A stretch of 55,190 nucleotides of DNA from Oscillospiraceae bacterium (GTDB lineage: Bacteria > Bacillota > Clostridia > Oscillospirales > Oscillospiraceae). The position numbers were made by a program, and so were the translations under genes. The stretch is taken from contig JARIAU010000099.1 in NCBI GenBank assembly GCA_029257695.1, forward strand, positions 1 through 55,190. The letters run 5' to 3'. Shown here piece after piece: positions 44,148 through 52,654 of the stretch (position 1 is its first letter; each line of letters starts with the position of its first letter). A model generated the notes under the pieces. It was not told the origin of the DNA, did no database searches, and saw only the letters and a list, made by a program, of their open reading frames with translations.

Positions 44148-45002
44148 TCAAGCCCTCGTTACATCACGATGATACTCACTGACTGCATACCCCGACGCTT
44201 TCAATCGTTTCACCATCTCGCAAGCCACCGCAACCGAGCGATGCCGGCCACCGGTGCAGCCCACCGCAACGGTCAGCACCGGTTTGCCCTCCTTTGCATA
44301 ATGGGGCAGCAAGAAGGAAATCATATCATCCAGCTTATTGAGAAACTCGTAAGTAATGTCAAATCCGTCCAAATACGCCCGCACCGCTGCATCCTTTCCG
44401 GTCTGCACCCGCAGTTCGGGGATATAATATGGATTGGGCAGGAAACGGACATCAATCACCAGATCTGCCTCCAGAGGCAGGCCGTACTTAAAACCAAAGC
44501 TCATCACATTGACCGCAAGGCTGCCCTGTTTATTCCCGTTGCCAAACATCCGCTCCATCACAAATCGGAGCTGTCCAATGGAGGCAAAGGGGGTTGTGTC
44601 CAGCACATAGTCCGCCTTCTCCCGCACCGGCCGCAGCAGCTCCCGCTCTCGGCGGGCAGCCTCCTCCAGCGATCCGTCCTTCCCTGCCAGCGGGTGCAGA
44701 CGCCGGGTTTCCTTGTAGCGGCGGATGATGGCAGGAAGGTCCGCTTCCATAAAGACCAGATTGCAAGTGCAGTCCATTTTGCGGATTTCTTCCAACGCAT
44801 CCAGAAGCGGCTGGGCACTGTCGCCGGAACGGGCATCACACACGATGGCCACCCGAGCATAGCGCCCGAAGCAGAACGCAGCAAACTGCGGCAAGAACTC
44901 CGGTGGGATATTATCCACGGTATAGAAGCCGCTGTCCTCCAAAAACTTGGATGCCTGACTCTTTCCCGCACCGGACAAGCCGGAGATAATCACAAATTCC
45001 AT
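44148..45002 (-). CDS. rapZ: RapZ (YvcJ) nucleotide-binding protein
   Basis: A 284-residue protein with the Walker A GLSGAGKS at residues 8-15 and a C-terminal domain containing VGCTGGRHRSVAVAC. In E. coli RapZ binds the sRNA GlmZ and senses glucosamine-6-phosphate; in B. subtilis YvcJ is a nucleotide-binding protein linked to competence. Its adjacency to yvcK fits a role in amino-sugar and wall precursor control. Confidence 0.95.
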   Translation of the reverse strand: MEFVIISGLSGAGKSQASKFLEDSGFYTVDNIPPEFLPQFAAFCFGRYARVAIVCDARSGDSAQPLLDALEEIRKMDCTCNLVFMEADLPAIIRRYKETRRLHPLAGKDGSLEEAARRERELLRPVREKADYVLDTTPFASIGQLRFVMERMFGNGNKQGSLAVNVMSFGFKYGLPLEADLVIDVRFLPNPYYIPELRVQTGKDAAVRAYLDGFDITYEFLNKLDDMISFLLPHYAKEGKPVLTVAVGCTGGRHRSVAVACEMVKRLKASGYAVSEYHRDVTRA

Positions 45003-45022
45003 CTTTCTCTCTCCATCTCTGT

Positions 45023-45934
45023 TCAGCCCAGGCGACGAACCTCCATTTCCAGTTCAATGCCCGTCTGCTCATACACGACGTTGTGGATATGGTCGGTCAG
45101 TGCCACCACATCGGCGCAGGTGGCGCCACCGCAGTTGATGACAAAGCCTGCATGCTTTTCACTGACCTGTGCACCGCCCACAGTATAACCCTTCAGTCCG
45201 CACTGTTCGATCAGTGCCGCTGCATAGCCCTGTGCCGGACGCTTGAATGTACTGCCTGCGCTGGGTTTATCCAACGGCTGGCGGCTGCGGCGCTTTTCGG
45301 CCAGCTCTGCCATGCGGCTGCGGATGGTCTCCCGATCGCCATGGGCCAGCCGGAACACCACCTCCGTGGCAAACTTATCCCCCACAGAATAGGCACTGTG
45401 GCGGTAGGACAGATCCTGCTCCGGTCCACGCAGCACTCCGGCTTCACCGCCGAGCGTAAGATAATGACTTTCCACGGCCACATCTTTGATTTCCCCACCA
45501 TAAGCGCCGGCATTCATGTAAATGCCGCCGCCGACACTGCCGGGAATCCCGTGGGCAAATTCCAGGCCGGTCAGACCCTGCTCCATAGCAAAGGTGGCAA
45601 GGCGAGCCATGGAAACGCCCACTCCGCAGGTAATTTCCGTATCTCCGGTGCGCTCCAGTCGATCCATTCCCTCGGTGGTCACGATCACAAACACATCCAA
45701 ATCACCATCGGCCGCCAAAACATTGCTGCCATTTCCCATCACATAGGGTACGGTCTTGGCTTCCTCTGCCGCCTGCAAGGCGGCCTTGAATTCCGCTTCA
45801 TCTTTTACAAATGCCATCAGCGCAGCCGGGCCGCCAATGCGGAATGTGGTGTGGCGGCTCATGGGCTCATGCTCCCGGAGCTTCATCTGGGGGCAGCGCT
45901 CCAGCAGGTTCTGTTTCAAGTTCGTCCAATTCAT
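45023..45934 (-). CDS. murB: UDP-N-acetylenolpyruvoylglucosamine reductase
   Basis: FAD- and NADPH-dependent reductase making UDP-MurNAc for peptidoglycan. The 303-residue protein has the FAD motif YVMGNGSNVLAADGD, GIPGSVGGGIYMNAGAYGGE and the catalytic-type GSTFKRP with the Ser proton donor region. It is a type IIb-like length. AGGAGG(AG) precedes the ATG at 45934 and a TGGTATACT extended -10 lies upstream. It is the first gene of the seven-gene operon murB-rapZ-yvcK-whiA-LURP-dnaE-cls. Confidence 0.96.
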   Translation of the reverse strand: MNWTNLKQNLLERCPQMKLREHEPMSRHTTFRIGGPAALMAFVKDEAEFKAALQAAEEAKTVPYVMGNGSNVLAADGDLDVFVIVTTEGMDRLERTGDTEITCGVGVSMARLATFAMEQGLTGLEFAHGIPGSVGGGIYMNAGAYGGEIKDVAVESHYLTLGGEAGVLRGPEQDLSYRHSAYSVGDKFATEVVFRLAHGDRETIRSRMAELAEKRRSRQPLDKPSAGSTFKRPAQGYAAALIEQCGLKGYTVGGAQVSEKHAGFVINCGGATCADVVALTDHIHNVVYEQTGIELEMEVRRLG

Positions 45935-46010
45935 GGAGGTCTCCTCCTATTTCATATAATTAGTCATAATAGAGTATACCACTTCGACCAAAAAAATGGT
46001 ACCCTAAAAT

Positions 46011-46049
46011 AAAGAAGAACCTCGTTTTGCTCCGCACAAAACGAGGTTC
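46011..46049 (-). terminator. Terminator of the nuclease operon
   Basis: GAACCTCGTTTTG (46017-46029) pairs with CAAAACGAGGTTC (46037-46049), followed on the minus strand by TTCTTTATTTT. Confidence 0.9.
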
Positions 46050-46058
46050 TTTTCCATT

Positions 46059-47030
46059 TCAGGGCTTGCAGGTTTTACAAGGAGCATACCCCTGTTCCAA
46101 CAGGTCTTCCCGGCTGCCGGTGTACTCCTTCCGGTTCTCCGGTTTCACTTCCTTTGCGTGTTTGCATTCCGGAAGGTGGAACTTGTGACTGCCGGTATTG
46201 AGTACATACACACCCTCCACAACCGCCTCCGTGGAGCCGCCTGCTTCCGGGGCTTCTGCCGTCTCCGCAAGTCGGCTTTCTCCAGTGGCATAGTCGATTT
46301 CCACCCCAGGCTGGTTGTTGTAGGCATAGACACAGAAACAAATGCCCTCGCCGGCATCTTCCACCGACCATCCCTCCATCAACAGACCGGAGGCCACCAG
46401 ATTATCCCCCTCATAGAACGGAGTCACCCGATACAGCACATGATGGTTGGTTTCCTTCACATAGTCCGCCACCATATCCTCAAAGGGCAGCATCCCCTCG
46501 ATGTTCAGATACCGTGTTCCGGTAATCAGATTGCGGTTGTTGTCGTTTTCCCCCGCCAGCTGAAACCCAATCAGGTGACAGCGGTTATACAGGTGACCGC
46601 CGGGCACACAGTCGTACTGGGCCGGTTTCCAGCCGGAGGGATAGATGTGGCCGATGCCCTCACGCTCTTCGGTGGGCATCAGTTCCTGCCCCAGATTCGC
46701 ATACGCCACACCGCACCGGCGCAGGGCATCCTGTTCCGCATAGACTTCAAAAGCCTCCGTGGTGTACTCCTCCGGTGTGAAATAGGGTACATTCCCGTGG
46801 ACGACCACATACGGCTCCCCGGAAAACTCCGGCACACCCAACTCGGCCAAGGTAGCAGGCCGGTCCTCCGGAGAAACGGAAGGTGGATCGTTTTTCTCCT
46901 CCGAATGAACCGGAGTACTGCCCCCGGCAGACGGAGGTGCGGACGGCGGCGTGGAACCGGCCGCTCCGCATCCGGTCAGCAGATTCAGGGACAACAGCAG
47001 GGACAGCAGCAGGGATAAGCTTCGTTTCAT
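46059..47030 (-). CDS. Secreted lipoprotein DNA/RNA non-specific endonuclease
   Basis: A 323-residue exported nuclease. A lipoprotein signal ends in LLTGCG (about 17-22), then a Pro/Ser-rich linker. The catalytic domain (about 60-265) has CVPGGHLYNRCHLIGFQLAG, like the betabetaalpha-metal nucleases of the EndA/streptodornase type (DRGH-like motif with catalytic His), and NDNNRNLITGTRYLN. The C-terminus (about 275-323) has FHLPECKHAKEV and YAPCKTCKP, an Ada-like zinc knuckle. Extracellular nucleic-acid degradation or DNA uptake is plausible. Its start overlaps the stop of the upstream small gene (ATGA). Confidence 0.88.
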   Translation of the reverse strand: MKRSLSLLLSLLLSLNLLTGCGAAGSTPPSAPPSAGGSTPVHSEEKNDPPSVSPEDRPATLAELGVPEFSGEPYVVVHGNVPYFTPEEYTTEAFEVYAEQDALRRCGVAYANLGQELMPTEEREGIGHIYPSGWKPAQYDCVPGGHLYNRCHLIGFQLAGENDNNRNLITGTRYLNIEGMLPFEDMVADYVKETNHHVLYRVTPFYEGDNLVASGLLMEGWSVEDAGEGICFCVYAYNNQPGVEIDYATGESRLAETAEAPEAGGSTEAVVEGVYVLNTGSHKFHLPECKHAKEVKPENRKEYTGSREDLLEQGYAPCKTCKP

Positions 47031-47431
47031 TTGATGTAAATCTCCTCTGTTATTTTGGCATGGGAAGAGCCCGCAAATTCGCTTTCACAGACTTTGGTAT
47101 AGGAATGCAGGTCCAGATCAAAGAACCGATCCCCCGGATAGCAGCGGTTCCAACGGTACAGAATTACCCCTTCGATTCGGTCGGCCACAGGCTGCACCAA
47201 ATGCTGTTCCGTCAGACAGTACTCTCCAAGACCGGCATCCTCCAAAAATGTTTCTGATACCCGCACCCGTTCCAACACATCCGAAAACAGCGTTGCCGTA
47301 TCCGGACTCATCCAGAGCGGGTGTCCTTCTGTCCGCTGCAGCAGCCGATCCCGTAATACCCGATCCCGGCTTTGGCGACGGTGGTTGAATGCCATGCCCA
47401 TCCGGTCATCGACGCAGGCAATCAGAATCAT
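47027..47431 (-). CDS. Uncharacterised 134-residue protein coupled to the nuclease
   Basis: A 134-residue cytosolic protein, MILIACVDDRMGMAFNHRRQ, with conserved-looking RDRVLRDRLLQRT and LWMSP segments. It has no signal peptide or zinc-cluster motif. I do not recognise a characterised family; similar short proteins occur in Clostridia. The start at 47431 has GAGGAG eight bases upstream. Its stop overlaps the nuclease start as ATGA, so the two are made together. Size and arrangement are like B. subtilis NucA-ComJ, a nuclease and inhibitor, but homology is not shown. Confidence 0.8.
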   Translation of the reverse strand: MILIACVDDRMGMAFNHRRQSRDRVLRDRLLQRTEGHPLWMSPDTATLFSDVLERVRVSETFLEDAGLGEYCLTEQHLVQPVADRIEGVILYRWNRCYPGDRFFDLDLHSYTKVCESEFAGSSHAKITEEIYIK

Positions 47432-47569
47432 TGCAATGTCTCCTCTCCTTCGTTTCTGCTATTTTAGCATGCTCCCTTCCGTCTTTCAATCGCTTTTCCG
47501 TCCCCTTCCGTTCAAGCGGTATCCAGCAGTACCACGCCCTCTCTTTTTTCGTAAAAGTTCACAATTTCG

Positions 47570-47599
47570 TTGCATTTTAACCGCACTTTGTGGTACAAT
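47570..47599 (+). promoter_or_regulatory. Promoter of the hpf gene
   Basis: TTGCAT (47570-47575), 18-base spacer, TACAAT (47594-47599) with an upstream TG, about 62 bases before the start codon. Confidence 0.65.
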
Positions 47600-47660
47600 C
47601 AACACAAGGAAACAGTCCATCTGTTTCTGGGTCATTGGACCAAGAAAGGAGCGCATCATC

Positions 47661-48209
47661 GTGAATGTGAAATTTGTCGATCGCAAGGGAGAGCCCAAGT
47701 CTGCCGCCCAGTCGTTGCAATATTCCTATGCGGAAAAGAAGGTTGCCAAGCTGGATCGCTTCTTCCGCTCCGATGCGGATGCTACGGTCACCTGTACCCA
47801 CCTGAAAAAGGGCATGGTCAAGGTGGAGGTCGCCGTCAATGCCGGCGGAACTCTCTACCGTGGTGAGTCCACCACCAATGATGCCAATGCCGCCTTGGAC
47901 GATGCGATCCGTGCCATCGAACGCCAGATCCGCAAGTTCAAAACCCGTGTGGCCAAACGCCTGCACAACGAGGATTTGGATGCCCTGCTGGCTCAAGAGC
48001 CCTTTGATGAGGAAGAAGAGGACATCTCCATCCTTCGCAGCAAGAAGTTTGCGTTTAAGCCCATGAGTGCCGAGGAAGCCGTGTTGCAGATGAATCTGAC
48101 CGGTCATTCCTTCTTTGTGTTCCGCAATGCGGACAACCATGATTCGGTTGCTGTGGTCTATGCCAGAACCGACGGCGGTTACGGTCTGATTGAGGATGAT
48201 TTGGGCTGA
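47661..48209 (+). CDS. hpf: Ribosome hibernation promoting factor (long form)
   Basis: A 182-residue long HPF that pairs 70S ribosomes into inactive 100S dimers in stationary phase. The N-terminal S30AE domain (about 1-95) binds the 30S subunit. The C-terminal domain (about 125-182, with MSAEEAVLQMNLTGHSFFVF and VAVVYARTDGGYGLIE) mediates dimerisation. The start is GTG at 47661, ten bases after AAAGGA. It has its own promoter and terminator. Confidence 0.95.
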   Translation: MNVKFVDRKGEPKSAAQSLQYSYAEKKVAKLDRFFRSDADATVTCTHLKKGMVKVEVAVNAGGTLYRGESTTNDANAALDDAIRAIERQIRKFKTRVAKRLHNEDLDALLAQEPFDEEEEDISILRSKKFAFKPMSAEEAVLQMNLTGHSFFVFRNADNHDSVAVVYARTDGGYGLIEDDLG

Positions 48210-48229
48210 CCTCCCCTGATTGATGTTTC

Positions 48230-48262
48230 ACGCCGGGATGCGTTGCATCCCGGCGTTTTTTT
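48230..48262 (+). terminator. Terminator of hpf
   Basis: ACGCCGGGATGC (48230-48241) pairs with GCATCCCGGCGT (48245-48256), followed by TTTTTT. Confidence 0.93.
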
Positions 48263-48285
48263 CGTTTTTCTGTCGTTCTGTCGAT

Positions 48286-48324
48286 AAAAAGCATCCCCCG
48301 GCCGGATACCCGGCCAGGGGATGC
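48286..48324 (-). terminator. Terminator of the cytidylate kinase-like gene
   Basis: GCATCCCC (48291-48298) and GGGGATGC (48317-48324), with inner GGCCGG/CCGGCC, followed on the minus strand by TTTTT. Confidence 0.88.
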
Positions 48325-48394
48325 TCGATTTGTTCCGGATGGTCTTTCGGTATAAGCAGCTCATCCACGGAGCTGCCTTGTGCTCAGGATGTGC

Positions 48395-49015
48395 TTAAAA
48401 CGGATTGCACTCCGCCAATGCAGCAATGGTCTTGGCCGCTGCATCCACTCCAATGCGTCCGGTGTCCAGCACCAGATCATAGTTTTCCGCCTTGCCCCAA
48501 TCCTTCTGGGCATAGTAGCGATAGTAATTGGCACGGATTTTGTCTGTCTTGCGCACCAGCTTGCGGGCATCCCCTTCCACCAAGTGGTACAGCTGCATGG
48601 CACGCTCAATACGGTATTCCAGATCCGCACGGATGTAAACATGGATAACATTGGGCTGTTCCCTCAGTACATAATCCGCACAACGGCCCACAATGACACC
48701 GGGTCCACGCTCCGCTGCGGCACGAATCACATCAAACTGTGCATCGGCAATCCGCATTCCCACCGGCAGTATCAGCGAAGGGTCCTCGGTGTACCACAGG
48801 GTGCCGTACTGGAAGCCACCCAAATCGGAATAACGCACCGGGCGTTCATCGTGGCTGGTCACAATATCCTCCGTCAGCTTCGTGGCCTTCACCGTCTCGT
48901 CGATGATGGCTTTATCGTAGTAAGGAATTTCCAGCAGCTGGGCAACCTTGCGGGCGGTCTCTGCGCCGCCGCTGCAAAACTCACGTCCGACTGTAATAAC
49001 ACATCTGGTCTTCAT
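48395..49015 (-). CDS. Cytidylate kinase-like family protein
   Basis: A 206-residue P-loop kinase-like protein. The N-terminus TVGREFCSGGAETARKVAQ is the Gly-rich nucleotide loop typical of this family, without a canonical GKT. Further motifs are YYDKAIIDE, GVIVGRCADYVLRE and FIRADLEYRIERA-like VYIRADLEYRIE. Annotated as cytidylate kinase-like, but it is not the housekeeping Cmk, which would be about 220 residues with a clear GKST loop. Substrate unknown. It is divergent from the large AAA+ gene. Confidence 0.85.
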   Translation of the reverse strand: MKTRCVITVGREFCSGGAETARKVAQLLEIPYYDKAIIDETVKATKLTEDIVTSHDERPVRYSDLGGFQYGTLWYTEDPSLILPVGMRIADAQFDVIRAAAERGPGVIVGRCADYVLREQPNVIHVYIRADLEYRIERAMQLYHLVEGDARKLVRKTDKIRANYYRYYAQKDWGKAENYDLVLDTGRIGVDAAAKTIAALAECNPF

Positions 49016-49273
49016 ATGTCTTCCTCACTTTCCAAATACACTTGCGAAATCCGGACCTTGCCTTCTTTCTGATTTTATTATACGCTCTTCTTTGGAGAGT
49101 TTCAATATCTTTCTTTTTTCATTTTCCATTTTTCTTGGCTATATTGCATATAATGCCGTGATTTATCCCTTGTTTTTTTCCACGCAGGAAAAGAAGTTGC
49201 TTTCCTTGCACAGATGCACTAAAATGAGTTTACATCCCATATCTTCGTTTTGAACGCTTAGGAGGGCAAACCG
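49016..49273. other. Divergent intergenic region upstream of the AAA+ protease
   Basis: No gene is seen. A TATAAT at 49149-49154 lacks a good -35, so the promoter of the AAA+ gene may need an activator or lie elsewhere. AGGAGGGC precedes the AAA+ start codon at 49274 with a suitable spacing. Confidence 0.4.
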
Positions 49274-52200
49274 ATGCGTCTTTATCAAATCACCATTGAT
49301 TTCGGGCAGGATCTTGACCTGAAGGGTAAGATTTCCGCTTCCCTGCTCATCCGAAAAATGATTGAGCACATGAACAACGAATATACTACAAAGGTACGGC
49401 AGGTACAGGACACCCGCTGCGAGCTTCTGGTTGAGGATGCCGCTCCGGAGGATCGTTCCGGCACACTATATCAGGAACTGATGGGCATGAGCACCGCACA
49501 GCACTGCGAAATCCGCATCTCCTCTACCCAGGATGACTGTCCTGCGGCTCCTTCCTCTTCCGCCCCCTTTGACCCCCCTCGGCATGCGGAATCACCTGCT
49601 GCGGTTCCGGACAACCGAGCCATGTCCCGCATCCGCACCTTGGTGGGTTCGGAAGAATTCATTGCGCTTTGCGAAGAAATCACCCGCATGGCCCCCTACC
49701 TCAAAAAACTGAAGGACACGGCATTTCTCCAGCGCAATACCTTCCTTTTTTCCATTGACGACGGCAATGGACTGTCCACTGCCCTAAAGCTGCTGGCCGA
49801 ACTGCTGCACGAGCAGCACCTGATTTCCGATGCGCATCCCGAGGAAATTCAGCTGCCGGACACCGACGACCCGGACGAACTAGACAAACTGGAAAGCACC
49901 CTGCGCTCGGACCTGAAAAAGCTGGAGGGCTGTGTTCTGTGCTTGGATCTCACCAAGTGCCAGAGCAATCTGGACAAGCCCGGCTACCGTTCCCTGCTGC
50001 GGACCATTTCTTCCAACAATCAGAGTGTATTGGTCTTCCGTGTTCCGTTTTTGGAGCAGAAGGCGCTCAATAACATCAGTGCCATTCTGGATGATGTGTT
50101 CTTCCTGCGCACGGTTCACTTTATCCCCATGAGTTTTGAAGAATTGGTGGAGTGCAGCCGCAGAGCAGCCGCAAAGTGCGGCTTTTCCCTCCATCCTTCT
50201 GTGGAACCTCTTTTCGCTCAGCTTATCGCCCGAGAAAAAAGTGACGGTCGGTTTTATGGAATCAAAACCGCCGAAAAGCTGGTGGATGAGATGATTTACC
50301 AGAAGCTGCGCACCTCTCCGGCTTCCGAAGTTATCACTGCCGAAGATTTGAGCGACTTGGATCGAGATTTTCAGGATTTGGAAAATCTGTCCAGCGAGGA
50401 ACAACTCAAGCAGATGATCGGTATGGAATCGGTGGCAAAGCAGCTCAACGAAATCGTTTCCCTCATTGAGTTCGCTGTGAAAAATGCCTCCTCTTCCAGT
50501 CGTCCCTCCATTCATATGCGCTTTGTCGGAAATCCGGGCACCGGTAAGACCACGGTGGCCCGCATTCTGGGGCAGATGCTCAAGGAACGGGGTATCCTCC
50601 GCAAAGGTGTGTTTTTTGAATACGAAGGTGTGGACTTCATCGCCAAATATGTGGGGCATACGGCCCCCAAAACCGCACAAATCTGCCGGGACGCATACGG
50701 CAGCGTGCTGTTCATTGACGAGGCCTATGCTCTGGCCGTCAAAGAAGACGGCGGCGGCACAGCCAGCTTTAATGCCGAGGCCTTGAACACACTGCTCAGT
50801 GAAATGGAAAACCACCGGGACGATATGGTGGTCATTATGGCCGGATACAAAAAAGACATTGACGATCTGATGCGCTCCAACCCCGGTTTGGTGCAGCGAA
50901 TGCCCTATGAAATCAACTTCCCCAACTACACCCGAGAACAGCTGAGCGAGATTTTCTTTGCACAGGCCCGAAAGGATTTTCTGTTCGGCGAGGAATTCAT
51001 TGATTTGGTGCGGGACTATTTCCGCACCCTGCCCAACAACCTCTATCTAAGCCCCACCTTTGCCAACGCCCGCTTTGTCCGCAACCTGTTTGAGCGCACC
51101 TGGAGCAAGGCGGTCATGCGTGCCCAGCTGGAAAAAGCGGATCTCACCACCCTGCTGCCTTCCGACTTTGAAAAAGCCGTGGAGGAGATGGATGCTGCCG
51201 CTAACGGCGCCATGATTTTTGGCAAGGATGCCTCCGGTGCCACCCTCTTCTCCGAGGAACAGACCAAAATTCGGTTTGAGGATGTGCGTGGCGAGGAAGA
51301 AGCCAAGGAACTGCTGTCGGAACTGGTGGACTTTCTCCGGCATCCTGAAAAATTCCATGCCATCGGTGCCACGATCCCTAAGGGGGCGCTGCTGTATGGC
51401 CCTCCGGGCACCGGAAAAACCATGCTGGCCAAGGCGGTGGCCGGAGAGGCCGGCGTTCCCTTCCTCAGCGTCAGCGGCAGTGAATTTGTGGATAAATATG
51501 TAGGGGCCGGGGCGGAGCGTGTTCGGAAGCTCTTCGCCAAGGCGAAGGAACTGGCGCCCTGCATCGTCTTTATTGACGAGATTGATGCCGTGGGTGCATC
51601 TCGGAAGGAACAGGCCTCCAGCGATTCCGTTTTGATTCAGCTGCTGACTGAAATGGATGGGTTCGACGACAAGGCCGAAATCATTGTGCTGGCCGCCACC
51701 AACCGCCCGGAGCTGCTGGATGCCGCTCTGCGGCGGCCGGGCCGCTTTGACCGGGAAGTTCCGGTGGAACTGCCGGATCTCACCGGGCGCACGGATATCC
51801 TCAACTATTACCTTCAGAAGGTGCTCCACGAGGAGGGCATCGACACCAACGAGGTGGCCCGTCTGGCTGCCGGATGCTCCGGTGCGGACCTCCGGAATGT
51901 GGTCAACGAAGCTGCCCTGCTGGCCCTCCGATCCGGACGAACATTGGTCTGTCAGAAGGATCTGGAGGAGGCCATCGACATCACCAGTGTTGGCTACATC
52001 AAGAAAAACGCCATCATGAGTGAGCATGAAAAGTGGGTCACCTGTTACCATGAGATCGGCCACGCACTGGCCGCTGCCCTTCAGACTCATTCTGCCCCGG
52101 TGCAGAAAATCACGGTACTGCCCCGCACCTCCGGCGTTTTGGGTTTTGCACAGCAGCTGTCCACCAACGAACCGGTGATGTACACCCGCTCCGAACTGGA

Positions 52201-52591
52201 ACACCGCATTGTGACCGTCTGTGCCGGTCGAGCCGCAGAGGAAGTTCACTTCGGCGAAGTCACCACCGGTGCCTCCAACGACATCGAAAAGGCCACCGCT
52301 CTGGCCCGTGGCATTGTGGCTCGTTACGGCATGACCGAGGAATTTGACATGGTCTGTTTGCAGCGCACCCAGTCCGGTTACTTAGGCAGCCAAACCACAC
52401 AGGATTGCAGCGATGCCACCGCCCGAGCCGTGGATGAAGCTGTCATCGAGCTGGTCCGCAAGCAGCACCGCCGTGCCTACGAACTGATTCGTGCCCATGA
52501 AGCAAAGCTGGATGAACTGGCCACCTATCTCTATGAGAAGGAAACCATCACCGGCGAGGAATTTATGGACATTCTCAACCAAAGCAACTAA
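49274..52591 (+). CDS. Soluble multi-AAA+ protease (degenerate AAA + CbxX/SpoVK-type AAA + FtsH-type AAA-M41)
   Basis: A 1105-residue protein with no signal or membrane segment. Order: alpha/beta N-domain (1-85); Pro/Ser linker (about 86-115); a probable degenerate AAA+ domain (about 117-365) with DDGNGLST (162-169) in place of Walker A and CLDL (223-226) as a Walker-B-like strand. Then a CbxX/SpoVK-type AAA+ with GNPGTGKTT (419-427) and LFIDEA (479-484), and an FtsH-type AAA+ with GPPGTGKT (709-716), VFIDEID (765-771) and RPGRFDR. Last is an M41 peptidase with HEIGH (926-930) and D1003 in ASNDIEKA. FtsH normally has N-terminal membrane helices, so this is a cytosolic relative. AGGAGGGC precedes the ATG. 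Confidence 0.93.
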   Translation: MRLYQITIDFGQDLDLKGKISASLLIRKMIEHMNNEYTTKVRQVQDTRCELLVEDAAPEDRSGTLYQELMGMSTAQHCEIRISSTQDDCPAAPSSSAPFDPPRHAESPAAVPDNRAMSRIRTLVGSEEFIALCEEITRMAPYLKKLKDTAFLQRNTFLFSIDDGNGLSTALKLLAELLHEQHLISDAHPEEIQLPDTDDPDELDKLESTLRSDLKKLEGCVLCLDLTKCQSNLDKPGYRSLLRTISSNNQSVLVFRVPFLEQKALNNISAILDDVFFLRTVHFIPMSFEELVECSRRAAAKCGFSLHPSVEPLFAQLIAREKSDGRFYGIKTAEKLVDEMIYQKLRTSPASEVITAEDLSDLDRDFQDLENLSSEEQLKQMIGMESVAKQLNEIVSLIEFAVKNASSSSRPSIHMRFVGNPGTGKTTVARILGQMLKERGILRKGVFFEYEGVDFIAKYVGHTAPKTAQICRDAYGSVLFIDEAYALAVKEDGGGTASFNAEALNTLLSEMENHRDDMVVIMAGYKKDIDDLMRSNPGLVQRMPYEINFPNYTREQLSEIFFAQARKDFLFGEEFIDLVRDYFRTLPNNLYLSPTFANARFVRNLFERTWSKAVMRAQLEKADLTTLLPSDFEKAVEEMDAAANGAMIFGKDASGATLFSEEQTKIRFEDVRGEEEAKELLSELVDFLRHPEKFHAIGATIPKGALLYGPPGTGKTMLAKAVAGEAGVPFLSVSGSEFVDKYVGAGAERVRKLFAKAKELAPCIVFIDEIDAVGASRKEQASSDSVLIQLLTEMDGFDDKAEIIVLAATNRPELLDAALRRPGRFDREVPVELPDLTGRTDILNYYLQKVLHEEGIDTNEVARLAAGCSGADLRNVVNEAALLALRSGRTLVCQKDLEEAIDITSVGYIKKNAIMSEHEKWVTCYHEIGHALAAALQTHSAPVQKITVLPRTSGVLGFAQQLSTNEPVMYTRSELEHRIVTVCAGRAAEEVHFGEVTTGASNDIEKATALARGIVARYGMTEEFDMVCLQRTQSGYLGSQTTQDCSDATARAVDEAVIELVRKQHRRAYELIRAHEAKLDELATYLYEKETITGEEFMDILNQSN

Positions 52592-52598
52592 ACACCAC

Positions 52599-52645
52599 AA
52601 CAGGCGTGTATCCAAAAATCGGATACACGCCTGTTTCTCTTTTTT
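52599..52645. terminator. Bidirectional terminator between the AAA+ protease and GNAT genes
   Basis: AACAGGCGTGTATCC (52599-52613) pairs with GGATACACGCCTGTT (52621-52635), followed by TCTCTTTTTT. Confidence 0.9.
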
Positions 52646-52654
52646 CATATGCAA

